DNA from: an uncultured Tenacibaculum sp.
GTDB lineage: Bacteria; Bacteroidota; Bacteroidia; Flavobacteriales; Flavobacteriaceae
Direction: 5' to 3'
DNA length: 64,000 bases
Assembly: GCA_947496185.1 (NCBI GenBank)
Contig: CANMCD010000002.1
Location: 124,001-188,000, forward strand
In this document: piece by piece, positions 1 through 8,290 of the stretch
How the letters are laid out: every line of letters begins with the position of its first letter
Position numbering within the stretch: position 1 is the stretch's first letter
Program-made: the position numbers and the translations under genes
The notes under the pieces: model-generated
Told to the model about the DNA's origin: nothing
Seen by the model: the letters and a program-made list of their open reading frames with translations, nothing else
Database searches by the model: none

Positions 1-2
1 TT

Positions 3-1856
3 ATGAAGGGAGTATTTTATAGAACGCAAAAGAACATGTATCCTTATTTAGAAGAAGTATTATATAATTTTTCTAAAAAACACAGCATCAAACAAAAAGA
101 ATTGGTAGACATTCTTCTTAAAAATGCGGCAACACAAAAACTTCCTTCCTTCTTAAAGGCAATATTAGAGCGCGTTACTGAAAACACAAAAAAAACGTTA
201 CCCAAAGAAATCTCAACACAATACACATTGGATTTAGTTCAATATTATGTTGAAAAAGCAATACTACCTTGGTGGGGAAATAAGACAACCGTAACAACAC
301 TGCAAGAACATATAACGATTGTTTTACATCTTTATCCTGAAAAATTTATACGTTGGTTTGCTGCTTCAACCCATCAAAAACAGGTATTGAAAGTCATGTC
401 TGCTAGTCTTTATGAAATGCTATTAAAACAAGCAAACAAAACACCCGCAAACAACACCTCGTTTATAAAACAACTGTTTGACCTTGTATTACAAAAAGAC
501 ATCGCTGGAATTCGAAATGTACAACCAAGACATTGTAGTGAATTGGCCTTTGAGTTTTTACAATACTTACAAAAGAATACCCCTCTTGAACTAGACAAAC
601 TAATAACACATATGGTTACTCGGTTATCAAGTATTATGGATATACCTGTGCACCAAGTATACCAGCTAGTTTTTGAACGAATAGAAAGTAAAACTATCAC
701 GTTTGACACATTGGGTAGGGTAAAAGAAATACTTTTAAAGAAGGTCATAAAACCAACTACGTATTTTAAAGAAAAACTTCAAAAACTCGAAACGGATAGT
801 TCTTGGAAAAAAGGTATTGCTAGTACTGATTCTCAAGATATGGTCGTCCTTTTTAAAACGATCTACCAACACCAACCCCAAGAATTGAGCTTTTATCTAA
901 AAAAAGTTTCTTTTAGAAACCGTATTGTTGAGCAAGTAAACAGTTCCGATCAGAAAGAACTTATTTTATGCTTTTTTTCTGTTGCCGATCAATCAACAGT
1001 ACACACTGTTTTTGAAATATTTAAAAACCTTCGAAAGAAAATTTCAGCCAATACTTATCAAATTGTTTGGAACCATTTTATCAATAAAATTTTATTAAAA
1101 ATCGCCATAAGTGGAAGCAAAAACTGGACGATAAACGACTGGGGGTTACTCTTTTTTACGAGTATCGTTGTAATAAAAAACACCCTCACAGGTACATGGA
1201 AAGAAATTACCCATGAAATTGTTATCACCAACAATATCGCTTCCCAAAAAATAATAACTGCCGTACAAGAGCTTTTTGATAAAAATGACGCTTTTGCTAA
1301 AGAGGAAAAAAACGAAGAGCTCCTATCCATTGAGATGACGGAAAAATTGGAAGGCGCTATTTTCATTGAAAATGCGGGAATGATTTTACTAGGCCCTTAT
1401 ATCCCTATGTTATTTACTCGTATGGGACTCACGGAAAATAGGGTATTTAAGGATGAAGCTAGTCAACAAAAAGGAATGCAAGCCTTGCAATATGCCGTTA
1501 CAGGAAAAGATGATTTTGAAGAACAAGTATTGTTGTTAAATAAAATCATTTGTGGGGTAGCTATTTATGACCCCTTACGTCCTTTAATTCCGTTAGCCAA
1601 GGAAGAAAAAGAGTTAATTGACGGAATGCTACAAGCCATTATTGCGCAATGGAGCACCATAGGAAACACTTCTGTAGAAGGACTTCGTGTCTCTTTTTTA
1701 AACAGAGAAGGGAGTATTGTGGAAGAAGAAAAAAAGTTCCTGTTGATGGTGGAACAAAAGTCATTTGATATGTTGTTAGATCATATTCCGTGGTCGATTG
1801 GACAACTGAAGTTAAACTGGATGGAAAAATTATTAGAAATCACATGGAGAACGTAG
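3..1856 (+). CDS. Contractile injection system tape-measure-type protein (5' partial)
   Basis: The C-terminal 160 residues match the conserved end of the tape measure proteins of extracellular contractile injection systems (Afp14 type): a NAGMILLGPYIPMLF block near residue 457, then a QALQYAVTG block, an LNKIICG block, an NTSVEGLRVSFLNREG block and a final IPWSIGQLKL stretch. The rest is helical. In such phage-tail-like particles the protein is thought to set the tube length. The usual N-terminal block of the family is missing and the frame is open to the window edge, so the ATG at position 3 is probably internal and the real start lies upstream. Its 3' end overlaps the ATPase gene by 13 bp, which suggests translational coupling. 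The family call is fairly firm; the start is not. Confidence 0.82.
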   Translation: MKGVFYRTQKNMYPYLEEVLYNFSKKHSIKQKELVDILLKNAATQKLPSFLKAILERVTENTKKTLPKEISTQYTLDLVQYYVEKAILPWWGNKTTVTTLQEHITIVLHLYPEKFIRWFAASTHQKQVLKVMSASLYEMLLKQANKTPANNTSFIKQLFDLVLQKDIAGIRNVQPRHCSELAFEFLQYLQKNTPLELDKLITHMVTRLSSIMDIPVHQVYQLVFERIESKTITFDTLGRVKEILLKKVIKPTTYFKEKLQKLETDSSWKKGIASTDSQDMVVLFKTIYQHQPQELSFYLKKVSFRNRIVEQVNSSDQKELILCFFSVADQSTVHTVFEIFKNLRKKISANTYQIVWNHFINKILLKIAISGSKNWTINDWGLLFFTSIVVIKNTLTGTWKEITHEIVITNNIASQKIITAVQELFDKNDAFAKEEKNEELLSIEMTEKLEGAIFIENAGMILLGPYIPMLFTRMGLTENRVFKDEASQQKGMQALQYAVTGKDDFEEQVLLLNKIICGVAIYDPLRPLIPLAKEEKELIDGMLQAIIAQWSTIGNTSVEGLRVSFLNREGSIVEEEKKFLLMVEQKSFDMLLDHIPWSIGQLKLNWMEKLLEITWRT

Positions 1857-3193
1857 CTTATAAACCTTTTACATTGCAAGAAGATATTGCTTGGTTGCAA
1901 ACGGTCATCGATACAGGAATTGCCCTTTATTTTAAAAACGAGACCAACTATACATCCATTAGAGAAATTCCTCTACCAGAAGTTGAAGAAGAGGATGCTT
2001 CGGGATATGCACAGATCTTACGAAACAAAACGTTAGTTTTTGAAGAACGATTGTTATTGATTATGGCATTGGCACGCTATATAAAACCCCAAATATTGGA
2101 CTTGTTTTTATTAAAAAATAATGCAATCGACAACCAATTTTCTGAGTTCGGTGGCATTAAAGATGACAAACAACACGGTTTTATTCCAACCCTAGAAACA
2201 GTTTGTTTTTTATTAGGTGGGGCTGAAGATATCCAAATTCGTATGCAGTTTATGAAAAGTGTATACGAAAGCAATATTTTATACAAAGAAGGAGTATTAA
2301 AAGCTGAAAAATATCCCGTACAATTAAACGAACCGTTACAGTTATCCGATGAATTTTTGAGCGTTATCATTACCCATAAAAAATACATCCCAAAATACAA
2401 TTCAAAGTTTCCCGCAGAAGAAATAACTACGCAATTGAATTGGGAAGATCTGATACTAGACAGTGGTGTAAAAACCCAACTCAACGAAGTTAAAGATTGG
2501 CTACAACACAGTCAGTTGATTCTTAACGAATGGCAGCTACATAAAAACTTAAAGAGGGGGTATAGGGTATTGTTTTATGGCCCCCCCGGTACAGGAAAAA
2601 CTCTTGCAGCGACCTTATTGGGTAAATTTATCCAAGCTCCAGTGTTTAGAATTGATTTGTCGATGATTGTTTCTAAATATATCGGAGAAACTGAAAAGAA
2701 TCTCGGACAATTGTTTGACGCAGCTGCTTCTAAAAACTGGATTCTATTTTTTGACGAAGCGGATGCCCTGTTTAGCAAAAGAACAGACACCAATTCTTCT
2801 AACGACCGACATGCCAACCAAGAAGTTGCTTACCTATTACAAAGAGTGGAAAATTTTGATGGTTTGGTCATTTTAGCAACGAACTTACAAACCAACATAG
2901 ATGAGGCGTTTTTAAGGCGTTTTCAGAATACTATTAATTTTTCCAAACCCAAGTATAAAGAGCGAAAAATGTTATGGGAAAACATGTTTGGAAAGCATTT
3001 TGAAATTGAAGAAGGAAAAGAAGTATTGGATATCATTGCAAAAAATTATGAATTGTCGGGTGGTGAGATGATTAATGTACTTCGTTATTGCGCAATAAAA
3101 GCTGCAAATAACGGAGAGAAGAAGGTCACTTATAGTAACATCATGACTGGTATCAAAAGAGAATATCAAAAATCAAATAAAACCTTTAATTAA
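1844..3193 (+). CDS. AAA+ ATPase of the contractile injection system (Afp15-like)
   Basis: This is a 449-residue AAA+ ATPase if it starts at the ATG inside the end of the tape-measure gene; an in-frame ATG at 1790 would give 18 more residues but overlaps far more. Walker A (GPPGTGKT) is at residues 246-253 and Walker B (ILFFDEAD) ends near residue 305. An RRF arginine-finger segment and a small helical lid follow. The first 200 or so residues are a helical domain without a familiar motif. ATPases of this kind are a standard part of eCIS loci and are thought to help particle assembly or cargo loading. It sits between the tape measure and PAAR-like genes, as expected for such a locus. Confidence 0.85.
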   Translation: MENVAYKPFTLQEDIAWLQTVIDTGIALYFKNETNYTSIREIPLPEVEEEDASGYAQILRNKTLVFEERLLLIMALARYIKPQILDLFLLKNNAIDNQFSEFGGIKDDKQHGFIPTLETVCFLLGGAEDIQIRMQFMKSVYESNILYKEGVLKAEKYPVQLNEPLQLSDEFLSVIITHKKYIPKYNSKFPAEEITTQLNWEDLILDSGVKTQLNEVKDWLQHSQLILNEWQLHKNLKRGYRVLFYGPPGTGKTLAATLLGKFIQAPVFRIDLSMIVSKYIGETEKNLGQLFDAAASKNWILFFDEADALFSKRTDTNSSNDRHANQEVAYLLQRVENFDGLVILATNLQTNIDEAFLRRFQNTINFSKPKYKERKMLWENMFGKHFEIEEGKEVLDIIAKNYELSGGEMINVLRYCAIKAANNGEKKVTYSNIMTGIKREYQKSNKTFN

Positions 3194-3205
3194 AAATATA
3201 AACGT

Positions 3206-3595
3206 ATGGCAAATTTAGTATGTACTGGCGCTTCAATGTCGTGTTCTTATGGATCAGCATCTTCGTCACTGGTTATTTTACCAATCAATATGGTAAATTC
3301 AGATAGTATGCCTGCTGCTACGGTCAATGACTTTGTTCCTTTAATGAATATTCTACCTTTTGGTGAGTGTTCCTCTGAATTAAATCCTGTAGTAGCTGCT
3401 ATCATATTGGCGAGTAATGGTGCACAAACCACCGCTCCTTGTATACCTAGTACCGTTTCTCCATGGTCTCCCGGTATTTCTGATGTGATGATAAATGGCA
3501 TGAATGCTTTGGATGATGGAAGTACCTGTGATTGTCTTTGGCAAGGGTCTATCTCTTTTGATAGTGCGGGTGAAGAGGACGTGGATATAGCGTAA
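3206..3595 (+). CDS. PAAR-like protein, DUF4280 family
   Basis: The protein has 129 residues. It begins with the DUF4280 pattern VCTGASMSCSYGSA and has a proline-, glycine- and cysteine-rich body (LNPVVAA, CIPSTVSPWSPG, TCDCLWQGSISF). DUF4280 proteins are PAAR-like and are thought to form the sharp tip on the spike of contractile injection systems. It starts 12 bp after the ATPase gene behind an A-rich stretch typical of Bacteroidota initiation regions and ends the injection-system operon, since a 12-bp stem follows directly. The tail after WQGSISF is short and acidic, so no obvious toxin domain is fused to it. Confidence 0.85.
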   Translation: MANLVCTGASMSCSYGSASSSLVILPINMVNSDSMPAATVNDFVPLMNILPFGECSSELNPVVAAIILASNGAQTTAPCIPSTVSPWSPGISDVMINGMNALDDGSTCDCLWQGSISFDSAGEEDVDIA

Positions 3596-3602
3596 CTGTA
3601 AA

Positions 3603-3643
3603 ATGAAGTAACCTTATCTCTTTTCTAACATAGGTTACTTCAT
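3603..3643 (+). terminator. Hairpin at the end of the injection-system operon
   Basis: Two perfect 12-base arms (3603-3614 and 3632-3643) are separated by 17 bases just after the DUF4280 stop codon. There is no clean T-run behind it, so termination is inferred from position. The remaining 200 bases before the next gene are AT-rich and hold no other recognisable element except the palindrome at 3847-3862. Confidence 0.5.
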
Positions 3644-3846
3644 AAATAGTATAATTTCATTTAGAACCTGCTTTAACTACTTATTGATTTTTTATCATAT
3701 ATAATAAATATTACTTTTTTCTTAAAAATTACACCTACTTCTTCATTCAAAAAATTAAGATGTTACTACCTCCTGTATTAAAGAAAATTTCAACAATACA
3801 TTCATAAAATTTTCAATTATAAGAACTCGTGAAAAACGATAAATTT

Positions 3847-3862
3847 TGGTAATATTACCAAT
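3847..3862. promoter_or_regulatory. Perfect 16-bp palindrome upstream of the flavin monooxygenase (operator candidate)
   Basis: TTGGTAATATTACCAA is an uninterrupted perfect palindrome 34 bases before the ATG of the monooxygenase. It directly follows a TAAATTTTG stretch resembling the -7 element of Bacteroidota promoters, so a bound dimer would cover the start of transcription. A MarR-, TetR- or PadR-type operator is plausible, but no regulator gene lies beside it in this window. Confidence 0.4.
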
Positions 3863-3896
3863 AGAAATCAATTGTCCTAACCTTTAAAAAGAACGT

Positions 3897-5027
3897 ATGA
3901 AAATAGATATTCTAGGCGCAGGAATAGGTGGTTTAACTACAGCAGTAGCGCTAGAGCAAAAAGGAATAGATTATACTATTTACGAAAGTGCAGAAAAAAT
4001 AAAACTTGCAGGAACGGGTATAATTTTAGCGAACAATGCGATGCAAATTTTTCAAAAACTTGGGCTTAAAAAAGAGCTCGAAGCATCAGGAAATCATATC
4101 AATAGTTTACATATAACAAAAGCATCATTAAAAACAATTTCTAAAATAGACCTTTCTTATTTTGAACAAAAATATCAAACAAAAAATATTGCAATCCACA
4201 GAGGTGTTTTACAACAAATACTTTTGAAACACATTGATCTTAGTAAATTAAAACTAGGAAAAAGACTCGTAGAAATAAACAAAGAGTATCCCTATACATT
4301 GAAGTTTGAAAATGGAACAGTTGCTTCATCAAAGATAATAATAGGAGCAGATGGGATACATTCAATAGTTAGAAAAGAATTTTTTCCAAAATTTCAGATA
4401 AGAAAAGCCAAACAAGTTTGCTGGAGAGGTCTGGTCAATTATGAATTACCAAAAAATTTACAACCCAAATTAAAAGAAGCATGGTATAATAATTTACGTT
4501 TTGGCTTTGTTCAAATAGCAAAAGACAAAGTATATTGGTATGCGTTGACTACATTTGATAATACAATAGAAGAACATCAAAAACACCAATTAAAAGAAAA
4601 GTTTAACCAATTTCATCCAATAGTACGTGAGCTAATAAAACAGACTCCAATAGATCAAATACATACCGATGAAATTTCAGACTTATATCCCATCTCTAAC
4701 TGGATAACAAATAAGGTGTGTCTTTTGGGAGATGCAGCGCACGCTATGACGCCTAATATGGGACAAGGAGCTTGTCAAGCAATAGAAGATGCTTTTGTAC
4801 TGAGTGAATGTTTGGAAAAGTATCCTTTAAAAGAAGCATTTCAAAAGTATCAAAAAGTAAGAATTTCAAAAGCACATTCGTTGGTAAAGACAAGCTGGCA
4901 GATAGGTAAAATGGCCCACATTAAAAATCCATTTTTAGCTAAAATTTCGACCTTTATCCTTAAAAATTCTCCCGAATACTTAAGAAAACACCAATCAGAA
5001 AAACTGTTTAAAATAGCTAAAATTTAG
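3897..5027 (+). CDS. FAD-dependent monooxygenase (HpxO/aromatic hydroxylase type)
   Basis: This 376-residue group A flavoprotein monooxygenase has all three family signatures: the N-terminal GxGIGG dinucleotide fold (residues 7-12), the central GADGIHSIVR segment (DG motif) and the late LLGDAAHAMTPNMGQGACQAIEDA segment (GD motif). The WRGLVNYE and YWYALTTF stretches resemble urate hydroxylase HpxO and zeaxanthin-epoxidase-like enzymes more than Tet(X). It would use NAD(P)H and oxygen to hydroxylate a small, probably aromatic, substrate in the cytoplasm; the substrate cannot be told from sequence. It stands alone between a palindrome upstream and an unrelated gene downstream. Confidence 0.85.
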   Translation: MKIDILGAGIGGLTTAVALEQKGIDYTIYESAEKIKLAGTGIILANNAMQIFQKLGLKKELEASGNHINSLHITKASLKTISKIDLSYFEQKYQTKNIAIHRGVLQQILLKHIDLSKLKLGKRLVEINKEYPYTLKFENGTVASSKIIIGADGIHSIVRKEFFPKFQIRKAKQVCWRGLVNYELPKNLQPKLKEAWYNNLRFGFVQIAKDKVYWYALTTFDNTIEEHQKHQLKEKFNQFHPIVRELIKQTPIDQIHTDEISDLYPISNWITNKVCLLGDAAHAMTPNMGQGACQAIEDAFVLSECLEKYPLKEAFQKYQKVRISKAHSLVKTSWQIGKMAHIKNPFLAKISTFILKNSPEYLRKHQSEKLFKIAKI

Positions 5028-5140
5028 GTGATTCTTAAAATAAAAGAGTATTTTGCTAACTACTATTGAAAAACAATTTTAAAACATTATTTAATACAGA
5101 AAGCTCCTAAGTTTTTATTCCCTAAAAAACAATTTTATAT

Positions 5141-6343
5141 ATGAAAGAAAAAAATAACCAAACTATCACCTTAGAACAAAACCATGAAATTACCGTTACA
5201 GAAGACTATAGATTTTTGTGGAAAGAAGCACCACAACTATTAGAAAAAATAGCCCATAACCCTGACAAAAAACTAGATAAACTTGCACATATTAAATTCT
5301 TAAAAGAGAAAATAAAAGAATACCCTGATATTGCTTTTTTACACAAAATGCTTGTTGATGAATATACCCTAATACACAATGATAATTTACATGCAAAATA
5401 TACCCTTGTGTATTATGAAAAGTTTCCTGATGATTTTTTTGCAAAACTAAATATAGCGCGTATTTATTTAGAACAAAATGAATATAAAAATATCACTCGT
5501 ATTTACGGTAAAGACCTTAGCTTACGTTATGCTTTTCCTGATAGAAAAGAATTTCATAGTGCAGAAATTGTTGACTTTCTCTACTTTGTTATTAGATACC
5601 ACTTAACACTAATGGATATTGAAAAAGCAGAAAAAGCAAGAAAGAAAGTTGGGGAGCTTAACGCTGATGAAGAATTTGTAGCGCATATGGATGAAATGAT
5701 TCAGTATTATAAAGAAGAACTCGCACAAGATGAAGAAATTACACTATCACTAAGCTACAGCTTCAAACAAGTATATACCTCGTTAGGAATACCTGACGAA
5801 GAAATAGATCTTTTAGAAGAATACAGGGATATTATTCACAAGTTGGAAGAACCAGCAGCTAATGTCGTAGTAGCCTTGGAGGTTTTTATAAACAAATACC
5901 CTGACAACCCTTATTTTAAATTATTTATTATTGACTATCACATTAAAATTAAAAATAGTGAAGCCGCTATTGAGCATATAAATATACTCTACAATAGTCA
6001 TCCTGATTTTTTAATGAGTAAGATAAAAATGGTACAACTACTGTTAAACGGTACTTTTAAAAATAGGTCTAAAAAACAATTAGGAGAAGATGCAGTAAAG
6101 ATATTCGACAATATCTTAGATTTTCAATATGTAAAACCTCAGCGAGAGTTATACCATATAGATGAAGCTTTAATGTTTTATTTTGTAGTGTTACAAATTC
6201 ATATAAGGTTCAACAGACCTGCATTCGCCCAAAATTGTTTAGCAATGATAGGAAACTTAGATCCGAACTCAAAAGAATATGCTTGGGGCAAAAAAATTCT
6301 TGATGACTACAATAGAAATACCCTATTAAATAGCCATAATTGA
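5141..6343 (+). CDS. Hypothetical protein with TPR-like helical repeats
   Basis: This 400-residue protein has no signal peptide or membrane segment. Several stretches read like tetratricopeptide helices, for example FPDDFFAKLNIARIYLEQNEY, YPDNPYFKLFIIDYHIKIKN and RPAFAQNCLAMIGNLDPNSKE. Charged residues are frequent and no catalytic motif is visible. It is probably a cytoplasmic scaffold or adaptor, but I do not recognise a named family. It is a single gene with its own upstream region and no obvious partner: the monooxygenase ends 113 bp before it and glnS begins about 190 bp after it. Confidence 0.6.
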   Translation: MKEKNNQTITLEQNHEITVTEDYRFLWKEAPQLLEKIAHNPDKKLDKLAHIKFLKEKIKEYPDIAFLHKMLVDEYTLIHNDNLHAKYTLVYYEKFPDDFFAKLNIARIYLEQNEYKNITRIYGKDLSLRYAFPDRKEFHSAEIVDFLYFVIRYHLTLMDIEKAEKARKKVGELNADEEFVAHMDEMIQYYKEELAQDEEITLSLSYSFKQVYTSLGIPDEEIDLLEEYRDIIHKLEEPAANVVVALEVFINKYPDNPYFKLFIIDYHIKIKNSEAAIEHINILYNSHPDFLMSKIKMVQLLLNGTFKNRSKKQLGEDAVKIFDNILDFQYVKPQRELYHIDEALMFYFVVLQIHIRFNRPAFAQNCLAMIGNLDPNSKEYAWGKKILDDYNRNTLLNSHN

Positions 6344-6536
6344 AAATATAAAGCTAATAAAGAACTTAGTTTTAATACTGCTGGAAGTACATAATTCACT
6401 AACGAAAACAACCTGTTTATTAACAAGAAAAAATAAGGAAGAGAAACTATTTATATACGAAATTTTAATTTATAAATAGTATTATAATGCCATTTAATTG
6501 GTATTACTTAATTTTGCTCTCCAAGATTCAACGAAA

Positions 6537-8228
6537 ATGTCAGAAGAAAAAAAATCACTCAATTTTATTGAACAAATAATTGAAGAAGACATCAAACAGG
6601 GTTTTCAAAAAGAAAACTTACGTTTTCGATTTCCACCAGAGCCTAATGGATATTTACATATTGGTCATACCAAGGCCATCGGTATTAGCTTTGGTTTAGG
6701 TGAGCAATACAATGCCCCTGTGAACCTTCGCTTTGATGACACCAACCCTGCGAAAGAAGAACAGGAATATGTAGACGCTATCAAAAAAGACATTGAATGG
6801 CTTGGCTATCAATGGGCAAACGAATGTTATTCTTCTGATTATTTTCAACAATTATACGATTGGGCAGTAATACTAATCAAAGAAGGAAAAGCCTATGTTG
6901 ATTCGCAATCTTCAGAAGAAATGGCACAGCAGAAAGGAACACCTACCGAAGCTGGAGTGGCAAGTCCCTACAGAAACCGTGGTGTAGAAGAAAATCTTTC
7001 TTTATTCCAACGTATGAAGGCTGGTGAATTTGAAGAAGGCACGCATGTATTACGTGCAAAAATCGATATGGAGTCTCCTAATATGTTATTACGTGACCCT
7101 ATCATGTATCGTATTTTGAAAAAAGCACACCATAGAACAGGTACGAATTGGGTAATCTACCCAATGTACGATTGGACACATGGTGAAAGTGATTATATTG
7201 AACAAATCTCTCATTCTTTATGTTCTTTGGAATTCAAACCGCATAGAGATCTATATAACTGGTTTAGAGACGAAGTATACAATTATAGCAAAAACCAATA
7301 CCCATTATTACCCAAACAACGTGAGTTTTCTCGTTTGAACTTAAGCTATACCATTATGAGCAAACGAAAACTTTCAAAACTCGTTGATGAAGAGATTGTA
7401 TCGGGATGGGATGATCCAAGAATGCCTACCATTTCGGGATTAAGAAGAAGAGGATATACGCCAAAAGCCATTCGAAACTTTATTGAAACAGTGGGCGTTT
7501 CTAAGCGAGAAAATGTTATCGACGTTGCTTTATTAGAATTTAAAATACGTGAAGATCTTAACAAAACTGCCAATCGTGTTATGGGAGTTTTGAACCCTGT
7601 TAAATTGGTCATTACCAATTATCCTGAAGGAAAAGAAGAGGTATTAATTGCCGAAAACAATCCAGAAGACGAACAATCTGGGTCTAGAGAAGTTCCTTTT
7701 TCAAGAGAACTTTATATCGAACGTGAGGACTTTAAAGAGGAAGCTAACAGAAAATATTTCCGTTTGTCTTTAGGTAAAGAAGTACGCTTAAAAAATGCCT
7801 ATATCATCAAAGGAGAAAGTTGTGTAAAAGATGCTAATGGAGAAATCACAGAAATACATTGTACCTACGATCCATTAAGTAAATCGGGAAGTGGTACTGA
7901 AGAAAGCAAACGAAAAGTAAAAGGCACATTACACTGGGTATCTATTGCACATGCAGTAAGCGCTGAGGTACGCATATATGATCGTTTATTTTCAGATGAA
8001 GCCCCAGGAAGTCATAAAGAAAAAGATTTTATGGAGTTTTTAAATCCAGACTCATTACACATAACTAAAGCTTTTGTAGAACCTAGTTTACAAAACGCCA
8101 ACATTGGTGATCAATTTCAGTTCCAACGCTTAGGATACTTCAATATAGACAACGATACTAGTCCTGAAAAGCTGGTTTTCAACAAAACAGTTGGATTAAG
8201 AGATACTTGGGCTAAGAAAAACAAATAA
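6537..8228 (+). CDS. glnS: Glutamine--tRNA ligase
   Basis: This is a class I aminoacyl-tRNA synthetase of 563 residues that charges tRNA-Gln. The PPEPNGYLHIGH signature is at residues 33-44 and the KMSKS-type loop is seen as MSKRK at residues 274-278. FDDTNP, the YPMYDWTHG segment and the C-terminal anticodon-binding barrels (HCTYDPLSKSG, KGTLHWVS) are typical of bacterial GlnRS. The ATG at 6537 gives the usual N-terminus; an ATG 39 bases upstream is in frame but adds residues not seen in the family. Presence of GlnRS means the cell need not make Gln-tRNA by transamidation. Confidence 0.96.
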   Translation: MSEEKKSLNFIEQIIEEDIKQGFQKENLRFRFPPEPNGYLHIGHTKAIGISFGLGEQYNAPVNLRFDDTNPAKEEQEYVDAIKKDIEWLGYQWANECYSSDYFQQLYDWAVILIKEGKAYVDSQSSEEMAQQKGTPTEAGVASPYRNRGVEENLSLFQRMKAGEFEEGTHVLRAKIDMESPNMLLRDPIMYRILKKAHHRTGTNWVIYPMYDWTHGESDYIEQISHSLCSLEFKPHRDLYNWFRDEVYNYSKNQYPLLPKQREFSRLNLSYTIMSKRKLSKLVDEEIVSGWDDPRMPTISGLRRRGYTPKAIRNFIETVGVSKRENVIDVALLEFKIREDLNKTANRVMGVLNPVKLVITNYPEGKEEVLIAENNPEDEQSGSREVPFSRELYIEREDFKEEANRKYFRLSLGKEVRLKNAYIIKGESCVKDANGEITEIHCTYDPLSKSGSGTEESKRKVKGTLHWVSIAHAVSAEVRIYDRLFSDEAPGSHKEKDFMEFLNPDSLHITKAFVEPSLQNANIGDQFQFQRLGYFNIDNDTSPEKLVFNKTVGLRDTWAKKNK

Positions 8229-8233
8229 CATGT

Positions 8234-8261
8234 AAAAATCCACTCGATGAGTGGATTTTTT
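8234..8261. terminator. Bidirectional intrinsic terminator between glnS and the Ig-like lipoprotein gene
   Basis: A perfect 12-bp stem (8234-8245 with 8249-8260), a 3-base loop and flanking A and T runs lie between two converging genes. This is a strong intrinsic terminator that can work on both strands. Confidence 0.85.
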
Positions 8262-8290
8262 ATGAATTTATATTGAGCTTAGAGTAGTTG

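Noticed and set aside
1790-1843. Earlier in-frame ATG for the injection-system ATPase
   Set aside because: It would overlap the tape-measure gene by 67 bp; the ATG at 1844 gives a natural start with a short overlap.
3897-5027. Tet(X)-type tetracycline-inactivating enzyme
   Set aside because: The general flavin monooxygenase motifs are shared, but substrate-domain segments match HpxO-like hydroxylases better.
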